A stretch of 64,000 bases of DNA from Aerococcus viridans (GCF_002083135.2 NZ_NBTM02000001.1:1178001-1242000); one strand, 5' to 3'; shown: positions 36,326-46,585, counted from the first letter of the stretch. The notes: a model not told the origin generated them from the sequence alone. Numbers and translations are program-made.

Positions 36326-37042
36326 ATGAAAAAAATATTAATTGTTGACGATGAGAAACCAATCTCAGATATTATATCTTTCAACTTAAAAAATGAAGGT
36401 TATGAAATAGACACTGCCTATGATGGGCAGCAAGCTTTAGAAAAATTCGCATCATTCCAACCCGACCTAGTGGTCTTAGATTTGATGTTACCAAAAATCG
36501 ACGGGCTAGAAGTCTGCCGTCAAATCCGTAAAGATAGCCAAGTGCCAATCATTATGCTAACTGCTAAAGATAGTGAAATTGATAAGGTATTGGGGCTTGA
36601 ATTAGGGGCGGACGATTACGTGACCAAACCATTCTCAAACCGTGAGTTAATGGCGCGCGTAAAAGCCAATATCCGCCGTACTGCGGTAGTTGCTGAACCA
36701 GTAGTAGCTGACGAAGTGACGGAGAAAGACAATATTATTGAAATTGGCGATTTATTGATCCATGAGGATGAGTATATTGCTTCTAAAAATGGGGAAGATG
36801 TTGAGTTAACACACCGTGAATTTGAGTTGCTACATTATCTTTCACAACACATTAACCAAGTAATGACCAGGGAGCACTTGCTTCAAACTGTTTGGGGTTA
36901 TGATTATTTTGGTGATGTTCGTACAGTGGATGTGACTGTTAGACGTTTACGCGAAAAAATCGAAGAAAATCCAAGTCATCCTAAGATTTTAATTACTAGA
37001 CGGGGTGTTGGTTATTTCCTTAAAATTCCAACTCAAGAATAG
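36326..37042 (+). CDS. walR: Response regulator WalR (YycF/VicR)
   Basis: A 238-residue OmpR-family regulator. The receiver domain has [16 protein letters not shown], phospho-acceptor Asp52 in [12 protein letters not shown] and [14 protein letters not shown]. The winged-helix domain ends with [16 protein letters not shown] and RRGVGYFL. The start at 36326 follows AAGGAGAGCAC, and the ORF extension to 36299 is rejected. It heads the operon that controls peptidoglycan hydrolases, and its binding site lies before the LysM-NlpC gene. Confidence 0.96.
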   Translation: MKKILIVDDEKPISDIISFNLKNEGYEIDTAYDGQQALEKFASFQPDLVVLDLMLPKIDGLEVCRQIRKDSQVPIIMLTAKDSEIDKVLGLELGADDYVTKPFSNRELMARVKANIRRTAVVAEPVVADEVTEKDNIIEIGDLLIHEDEYIASKNGEDVELTHREFELLHYLSQHINQVMTREHLLQTVWGYDYFGDVRTVDVTVRRLREKIEENPSHPKILITRRGVGYFLKIPTQE

Positions 37043-37051
37043 AGGTCAGTC

Positions 37052-38947
37052 ATGCCAAAAACAAGGAAGAAATCTGGGATTCCTTTTTTCAAATCTATTA
37101 ATTTTAAAATACCGGTTATTTTTATATTAACACTACTAATTTCGCTCCAAATTGTCGGAGCGTATTTTATTCGTTCGCTAGAAACAGAAATGTTAACATC
37201 TTTTGATGACCAAATAACGAGCCAAACGACGTTTATCGTTGATAATATTCAAACGGTGATGGAAGATGAAGATTTGAATGAGGATGAAAAAGAGACGCAG
37301 GTGAATTCAATCTTGCGTCGCTTTAATAATGATAGTGTATTAGAAATTCAATTATTCGATAGCAATGGTTTCTTATTAGCAACTTCAAACCCCACTTCGC
37401 AAGCCTATATTGGGCAAAGAACGGTGGATGAAGATATAGAAGAAACGTTATATACAGGTATTCGTAGTGAAACGTCAGGCTATGATTCCAATCAAGAAAT
37501 CCGCATCAAAAAATTTGTGACACCAATTTTTTCTACGGCATCTTCAGGAGCCATGATTGGTATTTTAAATGTGACTGCAAATCTAGAGACTATCTATAGC
37601 CAGATTCAAAATATTATGTCTCTATTCTTGATTGCATCAGGTATTTCACTTGTGTTTACGACAGGATTAGCGGTGTTAATCTCTAGTCAGATCATCAATC
37701 CGCTACAAAAAATGCGCGATCAAACCAAGCAAATTGCTGAAGGAAACTATTCAACTACTTTGGATATCAATTCAGAAGATGAGATCGGGCAGTTGGCAGA
37801 ATCTATCAACTACTTATCTGTTCGTGTTGGGGACGCACAAGACCTAACTGAAGCAGAGCGGCAGCGGTTGGATTCAGTCCTACGTCATATGACGGATGGG
37901 GTTATTGCCACCGATCGACGCGGAAAAATTACCATTATTAATGACCGTTCATTGAATATTTTGAATAAGACACAAGAAGAGGTGATTGGGGAATCTATTA
38001 TTGAAGCTCTAGACCTTTCTGATCGTTTCTCATTCAGAGAATTATTTGACCAACATGAATCCATCCTACTAAATTATGCAAATGATGAAGGTGAAACAAT
38101 TATTCGCGCTGAGTATTCAGTTATTCAACGAGAATCTGGCTTTATTTCCGGTTTGGTTTGGGTATTAACAGATATTACGGAACATGAAAAAATTGAACGT
38201 GACCGTAAGCAATTCGTTTCAAATATTTCACACGAGTTGCGTACACCACTAACGAGTGTGCGTTCATATAGTGAAGCATTGGTTGACGGGGCCATTAAAG
38301 ATGAAAAAGTAGCGGTTGAATTCTTGAATGTTATTCAAACTGAAACTGACCGTATGATTCGGATGATTTCAGACTTACTACATCTTTCTAGAATGGACGC
38401 TAAGCAACAGGTGATTAACCGAGAGTTGATTATTTTCAAAGACTTGGTGAACCATATCTTAGACCGTTTTGATATGATGCTTCAATCTGAAGATTATGAA
38501 GGTAAAAATTATATTATTAAACGTGAATTAATGGAAGAAGAGGTCTGGGTAGAAATTGACCAAGATAAGTTAATTCAAGTTATCGATAATATTATAAATA
38601 ACGCCATTAAATACTCGCCAGATGGTGGGACAATCTATGTGCGTTTAATGTCTACACATAACCAACTGGTCTTAAGTATTCAAGACCAAGGGTTAGGTAT
38701 CCCTCAAGAATCAATTCCACACTTATTTGACCGTTTCTACCGAGTAGATAAGGCGCGTTCACGTGCTCAAGGTGGTAGTGGGTTAGGTTTATCCATTGCA
38801 AAAGAAGAAATTGAATTGCATAACGGGAAAATTTGGGTAAATTCGATTGAAAATAAAGGAACCACATTCTTTATCTCACTTCCATTTGAGGAGTTTGATA
38901 GTGATGATTGGGCAGGGGAGGATGAATGGGCCGATGAAGCAGGATAG
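37052..38947 (+). CDS. walK: Sensor histidine kinase WalK (YycG/VicK)
   Basis: A 631-residue kinase. TM1 lies near residues 15-37, followed by a 150-residue extracellular sensor. TM2 is near 192-215. HAMP follows (NPLQKMRDQTKQIAEGNY), then PAS (HMTDGVIATDRRGKITIIND) and HisKA with His394 in NISHELRTPLTSVRSYSEAL. The ATPase domain has NNAIKYSPDGG and GGSGLGLSIAKEEIELHNG. Two membrane segments with a large outside domain match the Bacillus/Enterococcus form rather than the single-TM streptococcal VicK. The C-terminus has an acidic DDWAGEDEWADEAG tail. Confidence 0.96.
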   Translation: MPKTRKKSGIPFFKSINFKIPVIFILTLLISLQIVGAYFIRSLETEMLTSFDDQITSQTTFIVDNIQTVMEDEDLNEDEKETQVNSILRRFNNDSVLEIQLFDSNGFLLATSNPTSQAYIGQRTVDEDIEETLYTGIRSETSGYDSNQEIRIKKFVTPIFSTASSGAMIGILNVTANLETIYSQIQNIMSLFLIASGISLVFTTGLAVLISSQIINPLQKMRDQTKQIAEGNYSTTLDINSEDEIGQLAESINYLSVRVGDAQDLTEAERQRLDSVLRHMTDGVIATDRRGKITIINDRSLNILNKTQEEVIGESIIEALDLSDRFSFRELFDQHESILLNYANDEGETIIRAEYSVIQRESGFISGLVWVLTDITEHEKIERDRKQFVSNISHELRTPLTSVRSYSEALVDGAIKDEKVAVEFLNVIQTETDRMIRMISDLLHLSRMDAKQQVINRELIIFKDLVNHILDRFDMMLQSEDYEGKNYIIKRELMEEEVWVEIDQDKLIQVIDNIINNAIKYSPDGGTIYVRLMSTHNQLVLSIQDQGLGIPQESIPHLFDRFYRVDKARSRAQGGSGLGLSIAKEEIELHNGKIWVNSIENKGTTFFISLPFEEFDSDDWAGEDEWADEAG

Positions 38948-40496
38948 ATGGAATTGGATCCTTCATGCGATACTTGCCATACTAGCGCTTATATCGGTTG
39001 CTGCTTCAGTCAGTAACCTTTATGGGCCTAGTGCCTTAAATGCCTTGTTTAGTCAGGCTGATCAAGAAAGTAATGGGGAAACCACTACCGAATTGAATAA
39101 TATGGCGATTTCTAATGAAACAACAGACGGAAATTCGACTGAAGATGTTGAAATTACAGCCTCACAGACCTTAATTTTACATAGTGAGGCGGATGAATAC
39201 GTAGCGATTGATAATATGTCAGCGATAAAAGAGCTGAAACATGTTGCTGCAGGATTTAACTATAATCGTGAAATAGAAGAAGATTCTGCCTACAATATCC
39301 GCAACTACGTCCAAACTCAATCCTATGTTGAAGATAAATTGAACAATGAAACACCGATTAACTTTTTGATTGCGGATGTGTCTAGACTGCCTGAAGAATT
39401 ACAGGAAATATCAATCACTTCTTATATTTATGTTATGGAGACCAATGAAGTATATCTATTGAATGAGGTGACAGATACGGCATATTCGATGAATATTTCA
39501 GATAATGTAGATGATGTAATGGCCCGGGTCCATGATTATTTATCTTCATATGAAGACTTAATGGAACCAGTTGTGCCAGTTATCCTATCCAATGGGGTGT
39601 CTTATGTATCAAAAGAAGCACAGGAAATTGATCGGCTAACTTATTTACAAGAGCGTCAACCAACAACTTACTTCTTGAATCATTTCTTTGAAACACCAGA
39701 AGATATCCATGATTACTCAATGAATAATATTTCACGCTATTATACAGAAGGTCGTCAATTAACAATCAATATGGAAACTTTTGAAGTAGTATTGCTACAA
39801 GATAATACGAAAGCGGAGGAAACGAATTTAAACCAACAACTTGAGGTCACATCAGCTGCCATGGCGGATATCTTAGCTGACCACACGTCATGGTTGTATG
39901 CAGAATCTAATGGTGACGACAGAAATGAAATGATCACTTACCGTAAATATGTGAATTCACTGCCGGTTTTTGGGAATAATTACGTCTCAAAAGCACAGTT
40001 TGTCATGCCTGGTAATACCATTCAAAACATTTATATGTCTGCTTTGACTATTCAAACCCAGGTGACTGATTTATCAGAATCTTATAAGGTTATGTCAGGT
40101 GCGGACGCTTTGGATTTACTGAATAATGCAGGTTATTTTAATGAAGATATTTCGGAATTGGTCTTAGGATATCGTTGGGTACAGAATCCTGAAACGAGCC
40201 GCCTAGTAGAATTAATCCCGTCTTGGCACGTTCAAATTGGTAATAAGTGGTTTATGCTTGAAGATTTAATTGATATGAGTCAGTATCCATCTCTGCAAAC
40301 TACTTATACTGAATCTGGAAAGGCCGTTGATTTATCTCTTTATTTTGACAATCTAGGCCAACAGGTGAGTGAGGAAGAAGTGAAGACCCAGTTAGACGAA
40401 AGTATTTCAGAATCTTTCTCTTCTGATGCAGGCGAAGCTGGTTATTCTCAAGTTTTGAACCCGCCGGTATCAGATAGTGATGAGGAGGAGAGCTAG
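38934..40496 (+). CDS. walH: WalH (YycH), regulator of WalK
   Basis: A 520-residue protein with one N-terminal membrane anchor (WILHAILAILALISVAASVS) and a large extracellular part. It matches YycH in position and layout and restrains WalK together with WalI. Starts at 38922 and 38934 are both possible. GGGGAGG (38915-38921) sits 12 bases before ATG 38934, which I chose, overlapping walK by 14 bases. The C-terminus is acidic and Ser-rich. Sequence conservation in this family is low, so the call leans on synteny. Confidence 0.88.
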   Translation: MKQDRWNWILHAILAILALISVAASVSNLYGPSALNALFSQADQESNGETTTELNNMAISNETTDGNSTEDVEITASQTLILHSEADEYVAIDNMSAIKELKHVAAGFNYNREIEEDSAYNIRNYVQTQSYVEDKLNNETPINFLIADVSRLPEELQEISITSYIYVMETNEVYLLNEVTDTAYSMNISDNVDDVMARVHDYLSSYEDLMEPVVPVILSNGVSYVSKEAQEIDRLTYLQERQPTTYFLNHFFETPEDIHDYSMNNISRYYTEGRQLTINMETFEVVLLQDNTKAEETNLNQQLEVTSAAMADILADHTSWLYAESNGDDRNEMITYRKYVNSLPVFGNNYVSKAQFVMPGNTIQNIYMSALTIQTQVTDLSESYKVMSGADALDLLNNAGYFNEDISELVLGYRWVQNPETSRLVELIPSWHVQIGNKWFMLEDLIDMSQYPSLQTTYTESGKAVDLSLYFDNLGQQVSEEEVKTQLDESISESFSSDAGEAGYSQVLNPPVSDSDEEES

Positions 40497-40498
40497 CG

Positions 40499-41320
40499 AT
40501 GAATTTTAAAAAAGTAGAAATCATTTTTATTCTAGCCTTCCTGATTTTAAATGTATTTCTGATTAATATTTTTATGAATAAGTATGTGGGGACGTCGAAT
40601 CAAGCAATTGAAAATCAGTCAGTGGATATTGTGACGGAATTTAAAGCCAATAATATTCAATATGATGAGATTTCAGATGAGATCTTGCGGATACCCTTTA
40701 TTAGAGCTCTGAATACAAACTTAAATGAAGAAGATGTGTTAGCCGTCACAGAAGATACGCAAAGTGTTGAAGTGAATGCCAATCAAATTCTAGGGCAGAT
40801 TAATACCCCTATTCAATTGGAAGGGGTGACTGGGGAAACAACAGCAGGAGAACTTTCTGATTCTGCCTTAGCCAGCTTGAATCAATTTATCAATAGTGAA
40901 ATTTATCAAGGAAACCAATACCGGTTTATTACCTATGATAAGAATGCAGGTAGGGTGACTTACATGCAAGAGACGGCATCAGGTGCAGTGATTGCGGATG
41001 GGACTGGGGAAATTGTGTTCCAGGTGAATAATGATTTTACAGTTTACGCCTATGACCAGACGATTGCTGGTGGTACGGCGATTCAAGGCGAGGAACGGAC
41101 GGTCATTAGTGAACAACAAGCCCTTGAAAATGCCTATTTAAACAACAGTATTCCAGATGAATCAACGATTGTGCGTTCATTCTTATCATACCGCGTGACC
41201 CTAGTGCTTGATGAAATGACCCTCTACCATCCAGTGTGGACCCTATTGATTCGCACGAATGAAGGGACGACGCAGCGTGTATTTGTAGATGGTATCAATG
41301 GGGCAATTATGACCCAATAA
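40499..41320 (+). CDS. walI: WalI (YycI), regulator of WalK
   Basis: A 273-residue protein with an N-terminal membrane helix (VEIIFILAFLILNVFLINIF) and a YycFG-regulatory extracellular domain containing EQQALENAYLNNSIP and YHPVWTLLI. It follows walH by 2 bases after GAGGAGAGC. Together with WalH it forms the membrane complex that modulates WalK. Confidence 0.9.
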   Translation: MNFKKVEIIFILAFLILNVFLINIFMNKYVGTSNQAIENQSVDIVTEFKANNIQYDEISDEILRIPFIRALNTNLNEEDVLAVTEDTQSVEVNANQILGQINTPIQLEGVTGETTAGELSDSALASLNQFINSEIYQGNQYRFITYDKNAGRVTYMQETASGAVIADGTGEIVFQVNNDFTVYAYDQTIAGGTAIQGEERTVISEQQALENAYLNNSIPDESTIVRSFLSYRVTLVLDEMTLYHPVWTLLIRTNEGTTQRVFVDGINGAIMTQ

Positions 41321-41338
41321 TTGGAAAGAGGACGATTC

Positions 41339-43117
41339 ATGTTTCAAAATTATCAAGAAAAAGTCAGTAACTACTGGCACAAGTTGACGATTATTGCAGT
41401 CAGCTTAATCGCATTATTCTTTTTGACGGGATACCAGACAGCCGTGCAGGCGGTGGCTTCGGTGAGTGATTACACGGCGACTGTGAATGTGCAGGCCGAT
41501 GGGACCATGCAGCAAGAGGAGACGATTAGCTTTGACGTGAAGGGGACGGTTGAAGAATTTAACCACCGGATTGCCCTAACGGATATGAGCAAGTTGGCCA
41601 ATCTTGGCGTGGATATGAAGAGTGTGTCGGCGGATTCTTATTTCACTTTTGTGGAGAGTGATTCAAATGAAGTGGGGACTTTTACGGTTTCTACTGCCGA
41701 TGATCAAGTGGCGGACATCACCATCTACAATACGGTGACGGCTGCACCACATATCACCCAGGTTTCAGCGACGATTTCGGATGCTTGGACAAATTATTCA
41801 GAGTGGTCAATTTTAAAGAATAGCTTTCTAGCATTACCTTATGACGTCGATCAAGCCACTTTAACTGTCACATTCCCGCAAGCCGTGCCGGAAGACCAGT
41901 CTGATTTAATCATTTCGGGTCCAGGCAAAACGGACTTGCAATGGGCTGACGATAGAAAATCATTTACAATCACAGTGAAAAACTTAAAAGCTGATGACAA
42001 CGTGGCCCTTCAAATGTACATGCCGGTGTCCATTCTACCTGATAACCAAAAGGTGGGGGCAGACTCTGAAGGCCAATCTACTATTGAAAGTATGCAGGCT
42101 AGTCAAGAAGCAGCAACGCGTTTACAAAGACGCCAAACCATGAAAATCTGGGCTGTGGCGGGGACTTTATTTGTCTTAATTTTTGCTTATACCATTTATT
42201 TATATATGAAGAAACGCCAAATTGTGATTGCGGTGCCGAATAAGAAAGGCTTTGTGGAGAGTCAACCCAATGCTTACGGTCCGCAAACTGTGGCGCGGTT
42301 AATGGGTAAAGGGTATTCGGACCATCAAAAGATTGTCTTGTTAGTCTTAGAGATGATTCAAGCAAAAGTTTTGGCGGCCCATTTTGAAGTCAATAAAAAG
42401 GGCCAGCTGGCAGATATTCAAGTGTCCATCTTGAAGCCAGAAGTCAACCAACCGGCGGGACAGTTCTTATTGAGTGCAATTCAAAATCAAAGTCAAACCA
42501 GTCGTGATGTGGTGTCTTTAAATGACTTAGTCTTTAACAAAACCGGAAAGGTAACGATGATGTCACGCTTTGGCCGGAAATTAGTCCGTAAGATTAACCA
42601 AGCAGCTAAACAACCCTTAACCAAAGACGGTGTTTATAGTAAAATGAATCAAGTTTACATGGCTATTCTAACACTCTATATGGTAGCATGGTTATTTGGA
42701 ACAGGTTTCGTGATTTACTGGCAATTGCAGCTGCAAGCTTTAAATGTATGGGCTTCATTATTGCTGTTTGTCAGCGTGGCTTTGGTTGCCCTTTTACAAA
42801 AAAATGTCTTACCAATGCGGAGTGATAAAGGGGTATCCTTATTCAAGTTGTGGCAGGGTTATTTGAAGGGCATCGGCAGCCAGTTAATGAATCCGGATGC
42901 TTGGGGCCGTCAATCGGCAGAATGGTTGGACCATCAATATTTATATGCTTGGGTTGCGGGGTCGAATGTGAAGGTTGCTAAGGCGCTGGAACAAGAGGCG
43001 CAGGTTGTCCAGTTACCTTTGATGGGTTCGGCACAAGCGATTGACCATTTACAGTTAGAGAAATTGAAGTGGCAACCACAGGCTGAGGAAGTTTCGGATG
43101 ATGACGTCGCTGAATAG
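41339..43117 (+). CDS. DUF2207 family membrane protein inserted in the wal operon
   Basis: A 592-residue protein. A hydrophobic N-terminal segment (IIAVSLIALFFLTGYQTAVQ, possibly a signal) precedes an extracellular beta-rich domain with VSDYTATVNVQADGTMQQEE, the DUF2207 opening. A TM near 265-290 follows, then a cytoplasmic region with NAYGPQTVARLMGKGYSDHQ and two closely spaced TMs near 440-490. ATG 41339 follows GAAAGAGG. It sits between walI and walJ, which are normally adjacent. The function of DUF2207 (YciQ-like) is unknown; the position suggests an envelope role. Confidence 0.82.
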   Translation: MFQNYQEKVSNYWHKLTIIAVSLIALFFLTGYQTAVQAVASVSDYTATVNVQADGTMQQEETISFDVKGTVEEFNHRIALTDMSKLANLGVDMKSVSADSYFTFVESDSNEVGTFTVSTADDQVADITIYNTVTAAPHITQVSATISDAWTNYSEWSILKNSFLALPYDVDQATLTVTFPQAVPEDQSDLIISGPGKTDLQWADDRKSFTITVKNLKADDNVALQMYMPVSILPDNQKVGADSEGQSTIESMQASQEAATRLQRRQTMKIWAVAGTLFVLIFAYTIYLYMKKRQIVIAVPNKKGFVESQPNAYGPQTVARLMGKGYSDHQKIVLLVLEMIQAKVLAAHFEVNKKGQLADIQVSILKPEVNQPAGQFLLSAIQNQSQTSRDVVSLNDLVFNKTGKVTMMSRFGRKLVRKINQAAKQPLTKDGVYSKMNQVYMAILTLYMVAWLFGTGFVIYWQLQLQALNVWASLLLFVSVALVALLQKNVLPMRSDKGVSLFKLWQGYLKGIGSQLMNPDAWGRQSAEWLDHQYLYAWVAGSNVKVAKALEQEAQVVQLPLMGSAQAIDHLQLEKLKWQPQAEEVSDDDVAE

Positions 43118-43181
43118 CCGGTGACAAGATGAAGAATATAAATGAAAAAATAACAGTATTTAGATCTAGAAGGAGGCAATC

Positions 43182-43997
43182 ATGGAGACTGCACAAAATG
43201 ATTTTACAATGCGTGTTTCCATGCTCGGCAGTAGCTCTAGCGGAAACGCTACTTATATTGAAACCCCTAAGCGGAAGATTTTAGTGGACGCAGGATTTAG
43301 TGGGAAAAAGATGAAGGAATTGTTAGCCGGCATTAACCGTGATATCAATGAGATTGATAGTTTATTTATTACGCATGAACATTCTGACCATATTAAGGGG
43401 ATGGGGGTTCTAGCGCGTAAGTACGATTTAAATGTCTATGCTAATGAGGCGACCTGGCAAGCAATCGGGAGTAAGGTTGGGGTTATTCCAGTAGAAAAAC
43501 AGCATGTCATGGAGCAAGGTGATATACTAACTTTAGGCGATGTGGATATTGTGTCCTATGGTGTGAGCCATGACGCTGCTGAACCGCAGTTTTATGCCTT
43601 TCAAAAGGATAACCGCCAGTTTACGATTTTAACGGATACTGGTTATGTGAGTGACCGGTTAATTGGCTTGTTGAAGAATTCAGATAGTTATTTAATCGAG
43701 TCCAACCATGATTTGGATATGTTGCGGATGGGTGCTTATCCATGGTCTTTAAAACAACGTATCCTCGGTGATGAGGGCCATTTATCAAACGATGCCGGTG
43801 CTCAAGCCATGATTGATATGATTGGGGATAGAACGAAACGTATCTATCTAGGCCATTTATCTAAAGAGAATAATATGAAAGCCATTGCCCACCAAACTTG
43901 CGTATCCGCAATGCTTCAGGCTGATCTTGGTGTTCATGATCAATTTGAAGTATATGATACAAATCCAGACAAGCCAACAAGCTTGTTTACCTTATAA
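43182..43997 (+). CDS. walJ: WalJ (YycJ), MBL-fold exonuclease-like hydrolase
   Basis: A 271-residue metallo-beta-lactamase-fold protein. LGSSSSGNATYIETPKRKIL and FITHEHSDHIKGMGVLAR (His65, His67, Asp69, His70) bind the metals. HLSNDAGAQAM and YLGHLSKENN are late family motifs. It is the usual last member of the wal operon and has been linked to DNA metabolism and cell division. AGAAGGAGGC precedes ATG 43182. Confidence 0.93.
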   Translation: METAQNDFTMRVSMLGSSSSGNATYIETPKRKILVDAGFSGKKMKELLAGINRDINEIDSLFITHEHSDHIKGMGVLARKYDLNVYANEATWQAIGSKVGVIPVEKQHVMEQGDILTLGDVDIVSYGVSHDAAEPQFYAFQKDNRQFTILTDTGYVSDRLIGLLKNSDSYLIESNHDLDMLRMGAYPWSLKQRILGDEGHLSNDAGAQAMIDMIGDRTKRIYLGHLSKENNMKAIAHQTCVSAMLQADLGVHDQFEVYDTNPDKPTSLFTL

Positions 43998-44108
43998 ATT
44001 TTTATAAATATTTATAGAATCGCCTGTAAAAAGTCATAAACAATTCAAATATACCTACTATAATCAAAGTGTTAAGAGTCTAAAATAAAAATCGAGGGAG
44101 ATGAGCAA

Positions 44109-45467
44109 ATGTCTCAGTCAAATAATCCAAATAATTTAAATGACCAATCATCAGTAGATAACCAAAATGATGAACCAATTAAAAACCCAAATGAACCACA
44201 TAGACCTGAAAAGAAAGAACGTAAATTGACCGCCTTACAATCAGGCTTAATTGGTGGTGCAGTTGCGGCTGTGTTAATTTCTGGTGTGGGCTATGCTGTG
44301 ACGACTGCCAACGATACGGATGATCAGATTTCAACAGAAGAAGTGCAATCGATTGTAGATGAGGCAGTTTCTAGTGCGCAAGCAGATAATACAGCTTCTT
44401 CAGTCCAATCGACTTCACTTGATGTGACTACGGATGTTTCTGAAACAGTAGCTAATGTACAAGATTCAGTTGTTTCTGTTGTGAACATGACAGAGTCTGT
44501 GTCAACGTATGATTTATTCGGATTTACTTCACCAACTCAAGGAGAAACTACAACAGAGTCTTCAGAATTAGAAACTTCTTCTGAGGGTTCAGGTGTTGTC
44601 TACAAGGTTGATGGGGACACTGCTTATGTTGTCACTAACAACCATGTAATTGACGGGGCAGATGCGATTAATATTATTATGGCTGATGGTACCCAAGTTG
44701 AGGCTGAAGTGGTTGGTTCTGATCCATGGACTGACTTAGCGGTATTGAAGATTTCTTCAGATGTTGTGACAACAGTTGCTGAATTTGGGGATTCTGATAG
44801 CTTGAAAGTAGGGGAACCTGCGATTGCCATTGGTTCACCTTTAGGTTCTGAATATGCAACAACTGTGACGCAAGGGATTATCTCTGGTTTAGACCGTTCG
44901 GTACCTGTTGATATAGATGGCGACGGCACATCCGACTGGGTGGCCAATGTTATCCAAACGGATGCAGCGATTAACCCTGGTAACTCTGGTGGTGCTTTAT
45001 TAAATGCTGCTGGACAAGTGATTGGGATTAACTCGATGAAGGTATCAAGTGACCAAGTAGAGGGTATGGGCTTTGCCATCCCAGCAGGTGAGGTGCAAAC
45101 AATCATTGGTGAACTGGAAGTCAATGGCAAAATTGTTCGTCCGGAATTAGGTGTATCTATGGTTGACCTTAACCGAGTGTCATTAGATTATCAATCACAA
45201 AACTTACAATTACCTGATGATGTTGATGGTGGTGTTTATGTTGCAGAAGTATCAGCAGGATCGGCGGCGGAGGCAGCTGGTTTACAAGCTGATGATGTCA
45301 TCGTTGAATTTGCGGGTGAAGCTGTAACGGATTCAGCATCATTACGTCAAGCTTTATACCAACAAAAATCTGATGCAAGTGTAGAGGTTTCCTTCTACCG
45401 CAATGGTGAATTACAAACAGCGACTGTACAGTTACAACCACAAAACAACAGTTCCGCAACCCAATAA
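44109..45467 (+). CDS. htrA: HtrA/DegP-like serine protease
   Basis: A 452-residue membrane-anchored protease. A cytoplasmic Asn/Gln-rich N-terminus precedes a TM near residues 43-64. The trypsin-like domain has the triad His179 (TNNHVIDGA), Asp209 (WTDLAVL) and Ser293 (NPGNSGGAL). One PDZ domain covers about 345-440 (VSAGSAAEAAGLQADDVIVE). It degrades misfolded exported proteins. TATAAT at about 44058 is a likely -10, and the site is GAGGGAGATG. It follows walJ, as in many Lactobacillales. Confidence 0.95.
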   Translation: MSQSNNPNNLNDQSSVDNQNDEPIKNPNEPHRPEKKERKLTALQSGLIGGAVAAVLISGVGYAVTTANDTDDQISTEEVQSIVDEAVSSAQADNTASSVQSTSLDVTTDVSETVANVQDSVVSVVNMTESVSTYDLFGFTSPTQGETTTESSELETSSEGSGVVYKVDGDTAYVVTNNHVIDGADAINIIMADGTQVEAEVVGSDPWTDLAVLKISSDVVTTVAEFGDSDSLKVGEPAIAIGSPLGSEYATTVTQGIISGLDRSVPVDIDGDGTSDWVANVIQTDAAINPGNSGGALLNAAGQVIGINSMKVSSDQVEGMGFAIPAGEVQTIIGELEVNGKIVRPELGVSMVDLNRVSLDYQSQNLQLPDDVDGGVYVAEVSAGSAAEAAGLQADDVIVEFAGEAVTDSASLRQALYQQKSDASVEVSFYRNGELQTATVQLQPQNNSSATQ

Positions 45468-45514
45468 AGAAGAAATTTTGTTCAATTACACAGAATTATT
45501 AAATAATATAAATG

Positions 45515-45550
45515 AAGCTCAACCGTCAGTTAATATCGGTTGAGCTTTTT
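45515..45550 (+). terminator. Rho-independent terminator of htrA
   Basis: AAGCTCAACC and GGTTGAGCTT, then a T-run. Confidence 0.9.
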
Positions 45551-45617
45551 CGATGGTATAACTTGCATCAGGTGGAAAGTATCATTTGATTTATCGAGGG
45601 ATAGAAAACTTAGAGAC

Positions 45618-45827
45618 TTATCCACTTATCCCCATACCTTATCCACATAGATGTGGATAAAATGGTGTGGATGTGTATAAAATGTTGGTACCGCTTAAAA
45701 CATTGAGAGATAAGCTTTGTGAATTGTGAACCTTTATGTGGATAGTGGGGATAACTATGGGGGGCGGAGTGTACTTTTTTTAAAATGCCCATAAATCGCG
45801 TCTAATGGCTGTGGAAATTGTGGATAA
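45618..45827. other. DnaA-box cluster (oriC-like)
   Basis: Within 210 bases there are three perfect TTATCCACA boxes: plus strand 45639-45647, minus strand 45652-45660 and 45819-45827. One TTATACACA lies on the minus strand (45672-45680). Four have one mismatch: 45618-45626, 45626-45634, 45737-45745 and 45746-45754. A T-rich tract (45775-45782) lies between the two groups. The region lacks any gene and falls between htrA and the K+ uptake genes. No dnaA is in the window. It could be the origin, part of it, or a DnaA-titrating site. Confidence 0.75.
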
Positions 45828-45900
45828 TCATAAACATTAGGTAAATGAATAACAAAAAGGTTGAGACCAGCGTCCCAACCTAATAGTTGCATAAGGGCCA

Positions 45901-46575
45901 TTAACGAATTTCACGTAAATAGTCAGCTTTTTCAAATTTGTCAGTATTAGCAATAGCGACATAGATATCATCTGCTTGGATGATATAGTCAGCAGGGAAG
46001 GTTGTGGTTAATGCTTCACGACGACGTTTGCGGATACCAATGATATTGATGTCGTAACGTTGACGTGTATTCAATGAAGTGAGTGATTTGCCCACCCATT
46101 CTTCTGGTGGACGGAATTCTACTAAAGATGTTTCGTCATCTAGGTTAATAATTTCTTCAATGGTGTTGTGAATCATACGGCGAGCAATTTGAACGCCAGA
46201 TTCTTTTTCTGGTTGCACGATGGTATTTACACCTAGCGCTTCTAAAACTTTACGATTTGTTTTATTTTTAACCTTACAGATGATATGGTCGATACCTAAT
46301 TCTTTTGCATTTATAACACCTAATACAGAAGCTTCAAGGTTGGTACCTGTAGAAATAACAATCGCATCACATTGGCCAAAACCAAGGTTACGCATATATT
46401 CTATATCAGTAAAGTCTCCAACTGAACCAACTGTTAAGTAACCATCTAAACGGTTAACATTTTTTTCATCTAAATCACAGGCAATGATTTCAACGCCGTT
46501 TTCGGATAATTCTTTAGCGATTGTAGAACCAAAAATACCTAAACCTAAAATACCTACTAAATTCATTTTTCCCAT
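45901..46575 (-). CDS. ktrA: TrkA/KtrA-type K+ uptake gating subunit (RCK protein)
   Basis: A 224-residue cytoplasmic ring subunit. The RCK_N domain has VGILGLGIFGSTIAKELSE (dinucleotide-binding GxGxxG) and the acidic DLDEKNV. The RCK_C domain lies near residues 140-220. It gates KtrB in response to ATP/ADP or c-di-AMP. It is encoded 10 bases after ktrB. The start is ATG 46575 with AGGTG upstream; MNLVGIL at 46566 is an alternative. Confidence 0.92.
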   Translation of the reverse strand: MGKMNLVGILGLGIFGSTIAKELSENGVEIIACDLDEKNVNRLDGYLTVGSVGDFTDIEYMRNLGFGQCDAIVISTGTNLEASVLGVINAKELGIDHIICKVKNKTNRKVLEALGVNTIVQPEKESGVQIARRMIHNTIEEIINLDDETSLVEFRPPEEWVGKSLTSLNTRQRYDINIIGIRKRRREALTTTFPADYIIQADDIYVAIANTDKFEKADYLREIR

Positions 46576-46585
46576 TTTATAACAC

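Noticed and set aside
44624-45130. 168-codon minus-strand frame
   Set aside because: Lies wholly inside htrA on the opposite strand and shows only mirrored composition.
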